Part shown: positions 36,401 through 45,330 of the stretch, in pieces | Numbering within the stretch: position 1 is the stretch's first letter | How the letters are laid out: the number at the start of each line of letters is the position of its first letter | NCBI RefSeq assembly: GCF_000381365.1 | Contig: NZ_KB905467.1 | Location: 551,604 to 615,603 of the forward strand | Length of the DNA: 64,000 nt | Origin: Bacteroides salyersiae WAL 10018 = DSM 18765 = JCM 12988 | GTDB taxonomy: Bacteria > Bacteroidota > Bacteroidia > Bacteroidales > Bacteroidaceae | Direction of reading: 5' to 3' | Made by a program: the position numbers and the translations under genes | Notes under the pieces: model-generated | The model's input: only the letters and a program-made list of their open reading frames with translations | Databases searched by the model: none | Told to the model about the DNA's origin: nothing

Positions 36401-39400
36401 GGAATATCGGTGGCAGTGATAAGATGTATGTGTATTACGGAGGAGAAAAAGGGGATAAAGAAGATTTACTGATCGAGTCTACCAAGTATCCTCAGGAGGT
36501 CGTTTCATTCTCCGAAGATGGCAAGATAACTCTGTATTTCCAGACAGCCAGTTACGGTTCCAGTACCGGACTCGATGGATTTGAAATAGAGGTAAGCGAA
36601 TACGAGATACAACCTCTGTCGTTGGGTGGACTGAAAGTTGTTCCGGTAAATGAACGTTCTTTCCTCAGAGGAGCTAATGCAGTGATGCTTCGTGTAGATG
36701 TGGAAATCAAAGGCGATAAAGGAGAATTCACGCTCGATGCCTTGAAGTTCAGCAATGAAGGCACTTCATTCTCTACGGATATTGCTTCGGCAAGAGTTTA
36801 TTGCACGGATACCGTGAGCGTATTTATGAACACGAATCAATATGGTGAAACACTGAAAGAACTGCCTTATCAGTTTGACGGAAACTACACGGCTACTTTA
36901 CCCGGTATCTATAAATTCTGGTTGGTTTATGATATATCCGGAGATGCCTTGACAGGAAATACGATTAAGGCAACACCTGTGAGTGTAACGGCACAGGGCA
37001 CCGAAACTCAGATAGAAGAGCCGTTCTCTGCCGAAGGGTATATTGTGGAAGGTTTCAAAGGTACTTATACGGTCGGTGTTTCGGACAAGGCCGATTATGC
37101 ATCTATCGGGGATGCCGTAAATGCCATGAAAGATGGTATCGACGGTCCTGTGGTATTTGAACTGGAGAACGGAACTTACAATGAAGTGGTAAATATTGCG
37201 GAGATAAAGGGAACATCTGCTGTCAACACCATTACCATTAAGTCGAAAAGCGGTAGTTACCGTGATGTGAAGATTGTCGGTGGCAGATACATTGCTCCGG
37301 ATGTCGATTCGAATGAAAAAGTACATGCCGGCTATGGTGTAGTCACTGTTGCAGGCGCGGATTATTTTACATTGGACGGGGTGACGGTGACTTCTTCGGA
37401 TGTCTCTTATCCGGCCATCGTTCGTTTGAAAGATGCCAGTTGTTATGTGACGGTCAGGAATTGTTATCTGTATACGGAAATGTCGGCAGACATGTCTTTG
37501 ATCGAAACGTATAGCCGTAATATAGCTGCCGATACAAACGATCATCTGGTTGTTGAGAATTGTCTTTTGGAAGGAGCTAACAAAGGAATGTCTTTAGGGG
37601 CCAGTTGGGTCAATACTCCGTCTTATGAGGCAGGAGCTTGTGTCCGGAACAATACTTTCCGTAATCAGGGTGCTAAAGCGATTTATCTGCAAGGAATGAA
37701 AGCTTATTCTGTTATCGGTAATGAATTTTATAACGACCGGGCTACTGCGTCTTACACTGCACTCGATATGAGAAGGGGATTTGAACAGTGTGTCATTGCG
37801 GATAATATCATAAATCTTGCTACTTCCAAAGACGCCACCGGTATATATACCGAGTATATAAAAGCCGGTCAGGAAGCTCCGGGAAGCATTCATAATAATG
37901 AAATAAACATCGTTTGCAATGCAAATGCGGGAGCTTACAGTTCTTTCTATGGTATAAAAGTCGGTAGTAAAGAAGTGTCTACTAACTTGAATATCGTTTA
38001 TAATACGGTGAGGCTGACCGGTGTGTACAATTCTTCTGCAGCTCTGTTTATCAATAGCAGCATAAGCAATGGTGCGGTTCGGAATAATATTCTGCAAAAC
38101 GAAGCGACCGGGCATGTTTACCGGATTTACAGTAAGGATTATTTCACCGGAATCGTTTTCTCCAACAATATGACCTATACTTCCGGTACTGCATTTGCCT
38201 ATGCCGGTACTGCCGTCAATGATTTTGAGGCCTGGAAAGTACTTTCCGGAGAAAAGGACAGCTACAACGAACAAACGTCTTTCCTTTCGGAAACAGTACT
38301 CGAACCTGCACAAGCCGGTAATTTGAAGAATGCGAAGCCGTTGGCATTTGTAACGACGGACTTGAACGGTACTGTCCGCGATGAGCAGACTCCTACCATC
38401 GGTGCCTATGAATACGGTGATGTTTCTGATAATACTCCGGTTCTGGTAGAGAGCTATCCTTCTTTCAGTAACATTACGCACGAGGAAGCTACTGCCGTAT
38501 TGAAGGTCGATCTGAGCGGAAAAGCATTCCTGTTAGTGAAAGAAAAAACAGCGGTTGCCCCGACGCAGGAAGAAGTTTTGGCTTCCGAGCAAGTGCTGCA
38601 ACTGAGAAAGGGAAAAGAGTCTTCTGTTGTTCTGAGAGGTTTGGCGAATCAGACGGAATACATACTTTATGTGGTTCTGCAGAATCTGAAAGAGGTCAGT
38701 TCCGAAGTAATTGCCAGTGACGTGTTCACCACTACCTATACACCGACCGCAGTTTCTACTTTCGAGAAGGTTACTGCCGTTGAGGGCGACTTTGAAGACG
38801 GAACTGCCAAGTTCTCCGGATTTACGGTAGAAGATGCGGACGATACGGTAGTCGTTGGTAAGAAGGTAGCTAAGATAGGAACCAAAGGAACCATTACTTT
38901 CACCAATTCCGATAAGGGAATTCCTTTGACCGGATTCTTCCTGAAAGCCGGTGAACCGGTGACAATGGATGTTTATGATGAAGCAGATCAGAAACATACC
39001 TTCACTTTAGGAGCAACGGATGGTAAATGGGTATTCAGCAATTTGAAGGACAAAGGTCTGATAACGAAGATCGAAATGACTTCTACGGGAGATGCTTATC
39101 TGGATAACTTTAGTGGCGAACCTCTTGACCTGTTGGTTTATATAGCCAACCGGACGGTTCAGGAAAAAGACCGCGTGACGCTGACTGCTACGGTTTCTAC
39201 CGGTGTGGCACCTTATACCTATGTGTGGAAAAATGCTATGCAGGAAGTGGTTTCTACGGAGGTCTCTTATGCATTCGATGCTAAAAATACAACTGCATGT
39301 ACGTTGACGGTAACCGATGCATGGGGAGCTACGGATACGGATGAGGTAGTGATTACCGTAGAAGGTAATGCGTATACGGCTACTTTCGAAGATGTTTATC

Positions 39401-40560
39401 TGAAAGAAGAAAGTTATTGGAACGGTGAAGGGGAAGATGATTTTGCCGGTAACGGAACTTTCTCTACACTTTATAGCGGTTCGTACGCTTTCAGTAACAA
39501 TAGGCATACATCTACCTATTGGTCGGGTTTTGCATGTTCCAATCAGACATCTGTGGAATATTCCGGTTTGAGCGACCAATATCGTTCGGCGGTAGGAAGT
39601 GGACACAATTCTGATAATTACGCGGTTTCTTATGTCTATACAGGTATTCCTCATGCAATCGATGTGACGAATAATAAGGCCGAAGGAGACTCCATTCGTG
39701 GATTCTATGTATCCAATACGGCATGGGTGAAAGAGTCTGTTCTGAAGGGGGACGGACAATCGGATGTTGCCGGAGGTTTCGTAACCGGTGATTATCTGAA
39801 ATTGATCATTACAGGAAAGGCGGTAGATAATACGACTACTTCACTGGATTATTATTTAGCTGATTATACTTCGAAGAAAGAAGCAGATCATTACTGTCTG
39901 GATACTTGGCAGTGGGTAGATCTTCGTCCGTTGGGTAAGGTGAAAGCAGTTTCGTTCCGGATGGAGGGTACGAAGCAGAATTCATACGGACTCACTACAC
40001 CGACCTATTTCTGTATGGACGACTTTAACGGTTATCGCGAAGTGAAGCAAGGAGCTAAACAGGATGTCGGTTTTGAGGAGACGGTTATCAATCTGGCTCA
40101 GTTCTTTACCTTTGATGATGCCGATGCTTCTATTGACTATCAGATCGAAGAACCGTTTGATGATGAAGTAGCAACCATCACATTGGAAGATGGAAAACTG
40201 TTGGTTACCGGTAAGGAAGCCGGTTCATCCCTGTCGTTGCTGGTTAGTGCCGTTCAGAAAGGAAAGATACAGTTTGTACAGATTCCGCTTACTGTCAATA
40301 AAGCGATCGGTATGGAAAGTAACCGCGTTCGTGTTTCTACTTCTATCTATCCGGTTCCGGCTATCGACAAGCTGAATATCGTGACTGAGTTGGAAAATTA
40401 CACCATCGAAGTGATTGCTGTAAGTGGTGCGAAAGTACTGATACAGGAAAACAATTCCGGTGATGCCACCATCGTAGTCGGCGGTCTGGAAAAGGGTATG
40501 TATCTCTTGAAGCTGTATAACGCAGAACAGACAGTTGTGAAACGGTTTACAGTGAAATAA
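33475..40560 (+). CDS. Giant multidomain surface protein under B12 riboswitch control
   Basis: A 2361-residue secreted protein with signal peptide (LMTLGLVLSAIPMYSWGQ). Approximate layout: four CUB-like beta domains at residues 38-190, 341-480, 628-765 and 920-1043 (recurring FYDDGG, GTVTF, 'IYDGK' patterns), separated by BNR-associated-like domains with 'PEGF/YW.AYDL' endings; a right-handed beta-helix at ~1197-1650 (SIGDAVNAMKDGIDGPVVFE onward); an Fn3-like and an Ig/PKD-like domain; a DUF4465-like domain at ~1965-2190 (TATFEDVYLKEESYWNGE, FCMDDFNGY); a cadherin-like stretch; and a PorSS/T9SS-type sorting domain from ~2285 (IYPVPAIDKLNI, terminal RFTVK). DUF4465-like proteins occur in Bacteroides B12-acquisition loci. 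With the riboswitch this points to B12 or corrinoid capture at the surface; the repeat domains may bind protein or glycan. Confidence 0.85.
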   Translation: MLMKRITHLFLMTLGLVLSAIPMYSWGQGSDNPNVVLMPQFGMPEDGAVIVSDEITFYDHWGEDMIKGSSSYNSLSAVVFKPAEEGKVIQITFESVEVLKYETSWTTNPAYLNIYNGILEPGADYKFPTTTYGVSNTSKLPEGELLETLSGTYTNKTYFSTDPSGALSVGFHFVNATNCSGWVAKVSCVKVEDMTVIGAGSSYEQVETEPVAKKAVNLVSFYVDTEGIMKPENLTSVSFTLPINEVVEPGQLKLYAGAELNFDGETPLETTFTENDGTYTLTLAKALSSGRNWFSIAGDVKADAAFGAKVQTVVSKVTTTAHTTGVEGFIAAAPVTLTIPHTVLMSATPATYQVGSDNLFFYDDGGKDGKISSKFEGTVTFVPTTPGNKIQIDFSKVSLYENIYSTSTNDDVMKIYDGKTVSEADLNTIMRNGVPAVVKSMAEDGSLTVYLKTIQITDYNLKDGFEAVVSEYTPVQMEVKEIVPAQYTEGTVVAGDVSQPILSVNIKTENTIPLVAQAFKFTAEGTTVLSHLSKATVYYTGKSNVFANTVKVGEVDLTGNAAFELSSCSQSLVEGDNYFWLAYDLKADTQSGEVIDGGCTGITLSGQSHAVANGNPEGFRTVKNEYLSVVGTFEKTIFGTWDFASTKNPSSYYDGYNPVEGDQIVTFIPGTKGMIAELEFSDFHLYYYPTASSYYPRAKFEVYSGKGTGGKLLWSLTTADDKDKGPERILRSESADGALTVVFDAKTTSASYTAKGWQAEVREYLSVPMEFSSVNAFQASTQVIPTSPAAANQEVIGFKILTAGDKAPLSLEEITLNMKGAQDKVSKVYVYTSGKDSVLNLASPIAEALPDASSAALKLTLTNPLELLEGASYYWIAYDMKENVAAEQSIDAALTSVKVSGDVKEPVSGDPAGERVTKSIYVMKSGENGTIKVGSQSLMFYDEGGVEGGITRGFKGTVTFEPEHAGKTLKLTLKKWNIGGSDKMYVYYGGEKGDKEDLLIESTKYPQEVVSFSEDGKITLYFQTASYGSSTGLDGFEIEVSEYEIQPLSLGGLKVVPVNERSFLRGANAVMLRVDVEIKGDKGEFTLDALKFSNEGTSFSTDIASARVYCTDTVSVFMNTNQYGETLKELPYQFDGNYTATLPGIYKFWLVYDISGDALTGNTIKATPVSVTAQGTETQIEEPFSAEGYIVEGFKGTYTVGVSDKADYASIGDAVNAMKDGIDGPVVFELENGTYNEVVNIAEIKGTSAVNTITIKSKSGSYRDVKIVGGRYIAPDVDSNEKVHAGYGVVTVAGADYFTLDGVTVTSSDVSYPAIVRLKDASCYVTVRNCYLYTEMSADMSLIETYSRNIAADTNDHLVVENCLLEGANKGMSLGASWVNTPSYEAGACVRNNTFRNQGAKAIYLQGMKAYSVIGNEFYNDRATASYTALDMRRGFEQCVIADNIINLATSKDATGIYTEYIKAGQEAPGSIHNNEINIVCNANAGAYSSFYGIKVGSKEVSTNLNIVYNTVRLTGVYNSSAALFINSSISNGAVRNNILQNEATGHVYRIYSKDYFTGIVFSNNMTYTSGTAFAYAGTAVNDFEAWKVLSGEKDSYNEQTSFLSETVLEPAQAGNLKNAKPLAFVTTDLNGTVRDEQTPTIGAYEYGDVSDNTPVLVESYPSFSNITHEEATAVLKVDLSGKAFLLVKEKTAVAPTQEEVLASEQVLQLRKGKESSVVLRGLANQTEYILYVVLQNLKEVSSEVIASDVFTTTYTPTAVSTFEKVTAVEGDFEDGTAKFSGFTVEDADDTVVVGKKVAKIGTKGTITFTNSDKGIPLTGFFLKAGEPVTMDVYDEADQKHTFTLGATDGKWVFSNLKDKGLITKIEMTSTGDAYLDNFSGEPLDLLVYIANRTVQEKDRVTLTATVSTGVAPYTYVWKNAMQEVVSTEVSYAFDAKNTTACTLTVTDAWGATDTDEVVITVEGNAYTATFEDVYLKEESYWNGEGEDDFAGNGTFSTLYSGSYAFSNNRHTSTYWSGFACSNQTSVEYSGLSDQYRSAVGSGHNSDNYAVSYVYTGIPHAIDVTNNKAEGDSIRGFYVSNTAWVKESVLKGDGQSDVAGGFVTGDYLKLIITGKAVDNTTTSLDYYLADYTSKKEADHYCLDTWQWVDLRPLGKVKAVSFRMEGTKQNSYGLTTPTYFCMDDFNGYREVKQGAKQDVGFEETVINLAQFFTFDDADASIDYQIEEPFDDEVATITLEDGKLLVTGKEAGSSLSLLVSAVQKGKIQFVQIPLTVNKAIGMESNRVRVSTSIYPVPAIDKLNIVTELENYTIEVIAVSGAKVLIQENNSGDATIVVGGLEKGMYLLKLYNAEQTVVKRFTVK

Positions 40561-40694
40561 TTAATTCAAGGGAGAAGGAAAAAAAGGGAGATGGGAGAAT
40601 GGAGAGTGGAGAAGTAGGCTGCGCTATCATGCTGCATAGTACTTCTCCCATCTCAAATCTCCCATCTCCCTTTAATTAATTTTCCTTTGAATTA
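40561..40694. repeat. Palindromic composite repeat with GGCTGCGCT centre (purine-rich arms)
   Basis: Left arm is made of repeated GGGAGA/TGGAGA words (40569-40615), the centre GGCTGCGCTATCATGCTGC (40617-40635), and the right arm is the complementary TTCTCCCATCTC words (40642-40672). The outermost TTAATTCAAGG and CCTTTGAATTA also pair, so the whole element folds on itself. It separates two convergent genes and reaches the stop codon of the next one. The same centre is found at 45366 and 55708. Confidence 0.75.
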
Positions 40695-41783
40695 GTTTAT
40701 AGTAAGTTTTCTGCTTGTTTCTTCCGTTCTGATCAGATAAATGCCTTTAGGTAACAGAAGAGGTAGGGTGGATTTTCCTTGACCGATTCGTTCTGATTTT
40801 AGTAATATTCCTTGCAGGTTATAAATTTCTAAGGTACATTCACGTTTGCTTGTAACTGTCAGATTTCCGTCCCGGTAGTCGATTTCGGAGTTCAGATCGT
40901 AAGAATGGATAGAAGTGGCTGTCGGATGCAGGTCGTCTATCGACAGGATTTCAGTAGATAATTCGCCGAGCCATCCGCATTGCTGGTTTACGGCAGTATA
41001 TATTTTGATAAAGTCTATTTTATCGAGGGAAACAGTTTCTCCTTTTTCGTTCACTGCCCAGTCGATTTTGAATTTGGCACCATCGGTATTATTCGGTTTG
41101 TTATCGGCATAGCCGTATGCATAAGCTACTTGTTTCCACTTTTCCGGATTGCTACTGATTTTTACCGCATTATCCGGTAGCCGTGTTCCTGTAAAGGTCA
41201 GTGTCCGCTCGCTAATCCATAGAGGGTAGTGGTCTTGCTTATGTCCTTGTGAACCCATATATTGGATGACTCCGCTTTCCCCTTTATTATCGATCCACTT
41301 GATGTCTTCATCGTTTCGGTCGGGCTTGGTGTAAGTCACCGTGTAATTCTTGATACTTTGCGGGTTATTGTATTCCGAGCCTTTCAACTCGTACCATTCA
41401 TCGTCCGGAAGTCCGTTACGGTTGGAGTCTACGGATACCAATACAATGCCGGGTTCCGATGAAATGCCGTAGGGGCCGTCCATGGCATTGGCATCTATTT
41501 TGAAGTCATACTCACCGGGCACATTGATGATGCTGTGGTCGAATCCCACAACGATGTATCCCCCGAAGCCTCCCAAACTGACCAGTTGGGTTGTTTTGAA
41601 AGCCTCCAGACATTTGTTGCAGATCGTTTGTTCATTATCTCCGTTTGCGTAGGCGGGCAAGAGGTTGATGAACTGTCCGGGTGCCGGCCGGTATTCGAAA
41701 ACTTTGGTGGCAGAGGATTCTTGCGCTTTCAATAAAGAGGTGAAAGAGAGCAGAATGCTTACCGAAAGTATTATTTTTCTCAT
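40692..41783 (-). CDS. Secreted cell-surface protein with C-terminal sorting domain
   Basis: A 363-residue protein with signal peptide (SVSILLSFTSLLKAQ). The core includes VSLGGFGGYIVVGFDHSII, SEPGIVLVSVDSNRNGLPDDEWYELKGSE (a Ca-binding-like DSNRNGLPDD loop) and QYMGSQGHKQDHYPLW. The last ~70 residues are a Por-type sorting domain (LEIYNLQGILLKSERI, LPKGIYLIRT). I recall similar 'cell surface proteins' beside B12-uptake genes in Bacteroides, which would match the riboswitch-controlled gene it converges with, but its own upstream region has no riboswitch. It follows bioD by 146 bp on the same strand and could also receive bio-operon read-through. Confidence 0.75.
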   Translation of the reverse strand: MRKIILSVSILLSFTSLLKAQESSATKVFEYRPAPGQFINLLPAYANGDNEQTICNKCLEAFKTTQLVSLGGFGGYIVVGFDHSIINVPGEYDFKIDANAMDGPYGISSEPGIVLVSVDSNRNGLPDDEWYELKGSEYNNPQSIKNYTVTYTKPDRNDEDIKWIDNKGESGVIQYMGSQGHKQDHYPLWISERTLTFTGTRLPDNAVKISSNPEKWKQVAYAYGYADNKPNNTDGAKFKIDWAVNEKGETVSLDKIDFIKIYTAVNQQCGWLGELSTEILSIDDLHPTATSIHSYDLNSEIDYRDGNLTVTSKRECTLEIYNLQGILLKSERIGQGKSTLPLLLPKGIYLIRTEETSRKLTIN

Positions 41784-41817
41784 ACTGATATTGCTTTTAT
41801 GCCGATATTGCTTTTTA

Positions 41818-41899
41818 TAATCCGGCTGTTATCTCTGTCCAGTTATTATTGCAGATCCGGTTATCATTACAGATTCGGCTGTCATTGCAGACAGCCGGG
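41818..41899. repeat. Short imperfect repeats between bioD and the surface-protein gene
   Basis: Units such as TTATTGCAGATCCGGTT, TCATTACAGATTCGGCTG and TCATTGCAGACAGCCGG follow each other at ~18-21 bp, and the last contains the hairpin CGGCTGTC...GACAGCCG. Likely a degenerate repeat tract with terminator ability after bioD. Function not established. Confidence 0.45.
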
Positions 41900-41929
41900 G
41901 ATACAGGTTGTAAAGATAAGCAATTAATT

Positions 41930-42571
41930 CTATATTTCCGGTACAAGTATGAATTGTGCATCCGGGAAATATTTTTCCATCTGTTTCCGGATAAATATCA
42001 AGGTGTCCTCCTGTATCGTTTTATCTGCTACGGTGGGGTAAAGATTGTACATCACGGTGTCGAGACGGATTCCCCGGTGGCGTATGGCTTCGAAGCTGAG
42101 CAGTGTATGATTGATGCTTCCTAATTTGCCGGATGTGACAAAGATAAGCGGGTATTTTTTTTGTGCTATATAGTCGATTGTGAGCAGGTCTTCGGTCAAT
42201 GGTACCATAAGTCCGCCGGCACCTTCCAGCAGAACGGTGTCATATCGGCGACTGAGCTCGGCTGTGGCCTGTTCCATTTTATTGAAGTCGATGGCGCGTC
42301 CGTCCAGCCGGGAAGCGAGATGCGGGGAAGCGGGGTAAGAGAAGATTTCGGGCATGGTAAGTCCTGCGCGGTCCTCTTCGGTAGGGGGGATGCCCATGAT
42401 GCGGCGGTGCAGGTCGATGTCTTCGGAATGGCCGACATTCCCCGTTTGGATAAATTTTTGTGTGATCGTCCGGTTGCCTTTTTGGTTGAGTTCACGAGCC
42501 AGGAATCCGGTGGCGTAGCTTTTTCCGGCATCTGTATCGATACCGGAGACAAAAAATACATTCTGTTTCAT
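41930..42571 (-). CDS. bioD: Dethiobiotin synthetase
   Basis: A 213-residue P-loop enzyme that closes the ureido ring of dethiobiotin from 7,8-diaminopelargonate, CO2 and ATP. The N-terminus FFVSGIDTDAGKSYATGFLA is the BioD P-loop, with the conserved T-x2-K-S equivalents. LLEGAGGLMVPL is the second conserved block, and GSINHTLLSFEAIRHRGI follows. It is the last gene of the minus-strand biotin operon. It is separated from bioC by a 96-bp gap filled by one arm of a 50-bp inverted repeat. Confidence 0.93.
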   Translation of the reverse strand: MKQNVFFVSGIDTDAGKSYATGFLARELNQKGNRTITQKFIQTGNVGHSEDIDLHRRIMGIPPTEEDRAGLTMPEIFSYPASPHLASRLDGRAIDFNKMEQATAELSRRYDTVLLEGAGGLMVPLTEDLLTIDYIAQKKYPLIFVTSGKLGSINHTLLSFEAIRHRGIRLDTVMYNLYPTVADKTIQEDTLIFIRKQMEKYFPDAQFILVPEI

Positions 42572-42582
42572 TGTTTCTGTGG

Positions 42583-42720
42583 GCCTCTCCCCCGGTCCCT
42601 CCCCGAAGGGAGGGGAGAGGGGGAGAGTATTGTTTTATAAATTAATAGTTGTTATTAGCTTAATGGTTTACAATACATTCTCCTCCTCCCCTCCCTTCGG
42701 GGAGGGGCCGGGGGAGAGGC
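42583..42720. repeat. 50-bp inverted repeat with nested C/G-rich hairpins
   Basis: Arms 42583-42632 and 42671-42720 are nearly perfect complements. Each arm itself contains a hairpin of the CCCTCCCCGAAGGGAGGG type. The 38-bp centre is AT-rich. The right arm is inside bioC: it encodes the last ~17 residues and ends the gene at 42668. Similar CCCTCCCC-GAAG-GGGAGGG palindromes are, to my knowledge, common intergenic repeats in Bacteroides. Confidence 0.85.
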
Positions 42721-43468
42721 TTCTCTTTTTTGCAATGATATAAATCGGGTGATAAGTGAGAGGTACGGATTGGTTGTCGCCAAACAAGCGGATGTACTCT
42801 TCACAAAAACGGTTTAGTTCGCGCCGGGTCCAGTGCTGTTTTCCGGTTCCCGTCACTCCTGTCTCTTTCAGATGGTAAAGCACTTGCAGGGGGGAGGGAA
42901 AAGAACGATGCAGTCTCTCCTCTTCCGAATGAATGAGGTCGTAGTGAGGGGTGAGTGCTGCTTCGAGTTCCGAAAGCGAGCGGTAAGGAAGTCCTTGTCC
43001 GGTCACGCTGCGTATTTCTTTCATGTTTTCCTGCCCGAAAGTGGTGATTGCGAGGTAGCCATTCCTGCTTAGGCGGTGGTGGCAACGGTGGAAGAAATTT
43101 TCCGGACTTTCGAACCATTGTAGGGTAGAACAGGAGGTCAGCAGTTCCGTATCTTCGGGGAAGTCGAGTGTTTCGGCATCTCCGGTGAGGAATATGGCAC
43201 CTTGATCGAGCAGATCGTGGCAGCAGGCCTGCATTCCGTTGCAGAGGTCGTTCAGGAAAAACTGTTTCGGTTGTAAGGTGTGATAAAGCAGGCGGGAATA
43301 GTTTCCGGTGCCGCAGCCGAATTCCACTACCTTATTGAAAGGAGTTGCCGGGAGATGTTGCTGTAACAGGCAGGTCATCTTTTCCGCTATTTGTTGTTGT
43401 ATGTCTGCTTTCTGGGCATAAGTGCCGATGGCTTTTGAGAAGCGTTCGGCTATCAGGGCTTTATTCAT
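42668..43468 (-). CDS. bioC: Malonyl-ACP O-methyltransferase
   Basis: A 266-residue SAM-dependent methyltransferase. The N-terminus [22 protein letters not shown] is typical of BioC. The SAM motif is [19 protein letters not shown] near residue 47, and [21 protein letters not shown] is a BioC-type motif IV region. It starts pimelate-moiety synthesis by masking the malonyl carboxyl group. Its ATG overlaps the bioG stop by 4 bp (43465-43468), implying coupled translation. Odd: the C-terminal [17 protein letters not shown] is repeat-derived (right arm of the inverted repeat 42583-42720), so the native terminus was replaced or extended. Confidence 0.92.
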   Translation of the reverse strand: MNKALIAERFSKAIGTYAQKADIQQQIAEKMTCLLQQHLPATPFNKVVEFGCGTGNYSRLLYHTLQPKQFFLNDLCNGMQACCHDLLDQGAIFLTGDAETLDFPEDTELLTSCSTLQWFESPENFFHRCHHRLSRNGYLAITTFGQENMKEIRSVTGQGLPYRSLSELEAALTPHYDLIHSEEERLHRSFPSPLQVLYHLKETGVTGTGKQHWTRRELNRFCEEYIRLFGDNQSVPLTYHPIYIIAKKRSLSPGPSPKGGEEENVL

Positions 43469-44169
43469 ATTTCTTTCAGATACTTGATAAAGAGGGATTC
43501 GTCATAGTGGGCTTCGTTTCCGTCTATATTAGACATGGAAATTCCTTTCCAGGCTGCGCGCTGGTTAGTGGGAGGAAAAATACGATCACTCTCACCGATA
43601 ATAGCCTGTTCCCATGCAAATGTCCCGGTAGGGAGCATTCGGTATTGTTCTGCGACGGCAGTAAGTTCTTCTTTCAGTTCTTCTATGCTTCGTTCGGGGG
43701 CTGTAAGCTGAAAGCGGGCAAAAACGTTTCCGTCCGCACACATCCTGCGTTGGAATTTTCGGAGGGATGCTTCGTTCAGCCCCTCCAACGTTCCCATGAA
43801 GATAGCGGGCGGGATGCCCCGCTTCTCGTCAATAGGAAAAGGGGTGCCGTTAATGGCAATGCGTCTGCGAATGGGTAGTGAAACCTTTGACAGAACTTGT
43901 GAAGCGGCCCAAACTCCCATCGACCATGCCACTACATCGATAACAGTGTAACCGGTTAAAGGGGAGGTGTCGAAATCAAGTGTCCGATAGTTATAGCAGA
44001 TCATAAAGTCACTGTCTGGGGGAGCATATTGTAAAAAGGGATGTTCATCCATTCCCCAGCCTGCAAAAAAAAGTAAAAGGCGCGGATGTTTTTGCAGAGA
44101 CGACGTATGGATATGCGACGGTTCTGTGTGGGTATACAGCGATGGCGTATAGATATATTGTTTCATCAA
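43465..44169 (-). CDS. bioG: Pimeloyl-ACP methyl ester esterase, BioG/DUF452 type
   Basis: A 234-residue alpha/beta-hydrolase-like protein of the DUF452/BioG group. [15 protein letters not shown] is the oxyanion-side loop, [16 protein letters not shown] the nucleophile elbow with the catalytic Ser, and NEAHYDESL near the C-terminus supplies the His. BioG removes the methyl ester put on by BioC once the pimeloyl chain is made. Position between bioF (8 bp) and bioC (4-bp overlap) supports this. No bioH or bioZ is seen. Confidence 0.88.
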   Translation of the reverse strand: MMKQYIYTPSLYTHTEPSHIHTSSLQKHPRLLLFFAGWGMDEHPFLQYAPPDSDFMICYNYRTLDFDTSPLTGYTVIDVVAWSMGVWAASQVLSKVSLPIRRRIAINGTPFPIDEKRGIPPAIFMGTLEGLNEASLRKFQRRMCADGNVFARFQLTAPERSIEELKEELTAVAEQYRMLPTGTFAWEQAIIGESDRIFPPTNQRAAWKGISMSNIDGNEAHYDESLFIKYLKEI

Positions 44170-44177
44170 TTCTTGTG

Positions 44178-45323
44178 TTAAGTGGTCAATCTTACTATTT
44201 CTTCTTCACTTATTTCTGCTGTTAATGAAAAGCGGATACGTGATGTTCCTTCCGGTACCGTAGGCGGACGGACGGGCAAGGCATAAAAACCTTTACGCTG
44301 TAACTCTTCCGCTTTCCGGACGGCTATGCTGCTTTCTCCTGTGATCATAGGTATGATATGGCTGTTTGAGGGGCAGACGTATCCTTTGTGTTCCAATGCT
44401 TCTTTGAGCTTACTGCTTACCAATTGCAGCTTTTCACGTCTCTGCCGGAAATTGGGCAGACGGGTGAATACGAAAGAAGTCCACTGAATGATTACAGGCG
44501 GCAGTGCAGTTGTAAAGATAAAAGTACGCATTTTATTGACGAGATATTCCCGTATCACTTTCCGGCAGACAATGTAAGCGCCTGCCGATGCCAATGCCTT
44601 GCCGAATGTACCTACCAGAAAATCGATGTCAGAGATGCATTCCTGTTCTTCCGCACATCCCAGTCCTTTGTCCCCGCGTACTCCGAAAGCGTGTGCTTCG
44701 TCTACATACAGCCATACGTTAGCATATTTTTTTTTCAGACGAACCAGTTCGCGGAGATCCGCTTCGTCTCCGTCCATGCTGAAGATGCTTTCCGTGACGA
44801 TGATGATCCGTTCATATTCTGTGTGGTTTATTTCTATCAACCGTTCCAACTGGTCGTATTGGTTGTGCCGGTACCGGATGCTTTTGGCTGCCGACAAACG
44901 TATACCGTCTATTAGGCTGGCATGTACCAGCTTATCTGCTAAAATCAGTGTCCGGGCATTGCTTACAGCCGGAAGGATACCCGTATTGGCATGGTATCCG
45001 CTGTTGAATACCAGTGCTGCTTCCGTACCGAAAGCCGTAGCGAGTTGTTGCTCCAACTGTTCGCAGGCTGTGAAGTTTCCCGTCAGCAGACGTGAGGAAG
45101 AGGAAGTAGGCAGGAATGTTTCCGGTGTCAGTGTTTCCAAAAAATTCCTACGCAACTCTATATCGTTTGCCAACCCTAAATAATCGTTTGATGAGAGGTT
45201 CAGCATCCGTTGTCCGTTTACAATAACGTCCCGTCCTTCGTGCAGGATACCGGGCAATTTTCGCAGGTTACTCTTTGCTTCCAGTTCCTGCAATTCCTGT
45301 TGCATTTGTTCGATGAGGATCAT
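44178..45323 (-). CDS. bioF: 8-amino-7-oxononanoate synthase
   Basis: A 381-residue alpha-oxoamine synthase, PLP-dependent. Landmarks are [74 protein letters not shown] and the Schiff-base region [17 protein letters not shown]. It condenses pimeloyl-ACP (or CoA) with L-alanine. It is followed 8 bp later by bioG and separated from bioBA by a GGCTGCGCT-type palindromic element (45331-45508). Confidence 0.94.
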   Translation of the reverse strand: MILIEQMQQELQELEAKSNLRKLPGILHEGRDVIVNGQRMLNLSSNDYLGLANDIELRRNFLETLTPETFLPTSSSSRLLTGNFTACEQLEQQLATAFGTEAALVFNSGYHANTGILPAVSNARTLILADKLVHASLIDGIRLSAAKSIRYRHNQYDQLERLIEINHTEYERIIIVTESIFSMDGDEADLRELVRLKKKYANVWLYVDEAHAFGVRGDKGLGCAEEQECISDIDFLVGTFGKALASAGAYIVCRKVIREYLVNKMRTFIFTTALPPVIIQWTSFVFTRLPNFRQRREKLQLVSSKLKEALEHKGYVCPSNSHIIPMITGESSIAVRKAEELQRKGFYALPVRPPTVPEGTSRIRFSLTAEISEEEIVRLTT

Positions 45324-45330
45324 ATATAAT

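Noticed and set aside
37594..39759. Two long minus-strand frames of 295 and 250 codons
   Set aside because: Both lie opposite the giant surface-protein gene, whose domains are clear on the plus strand; the long antisense frames follow from its codon use.
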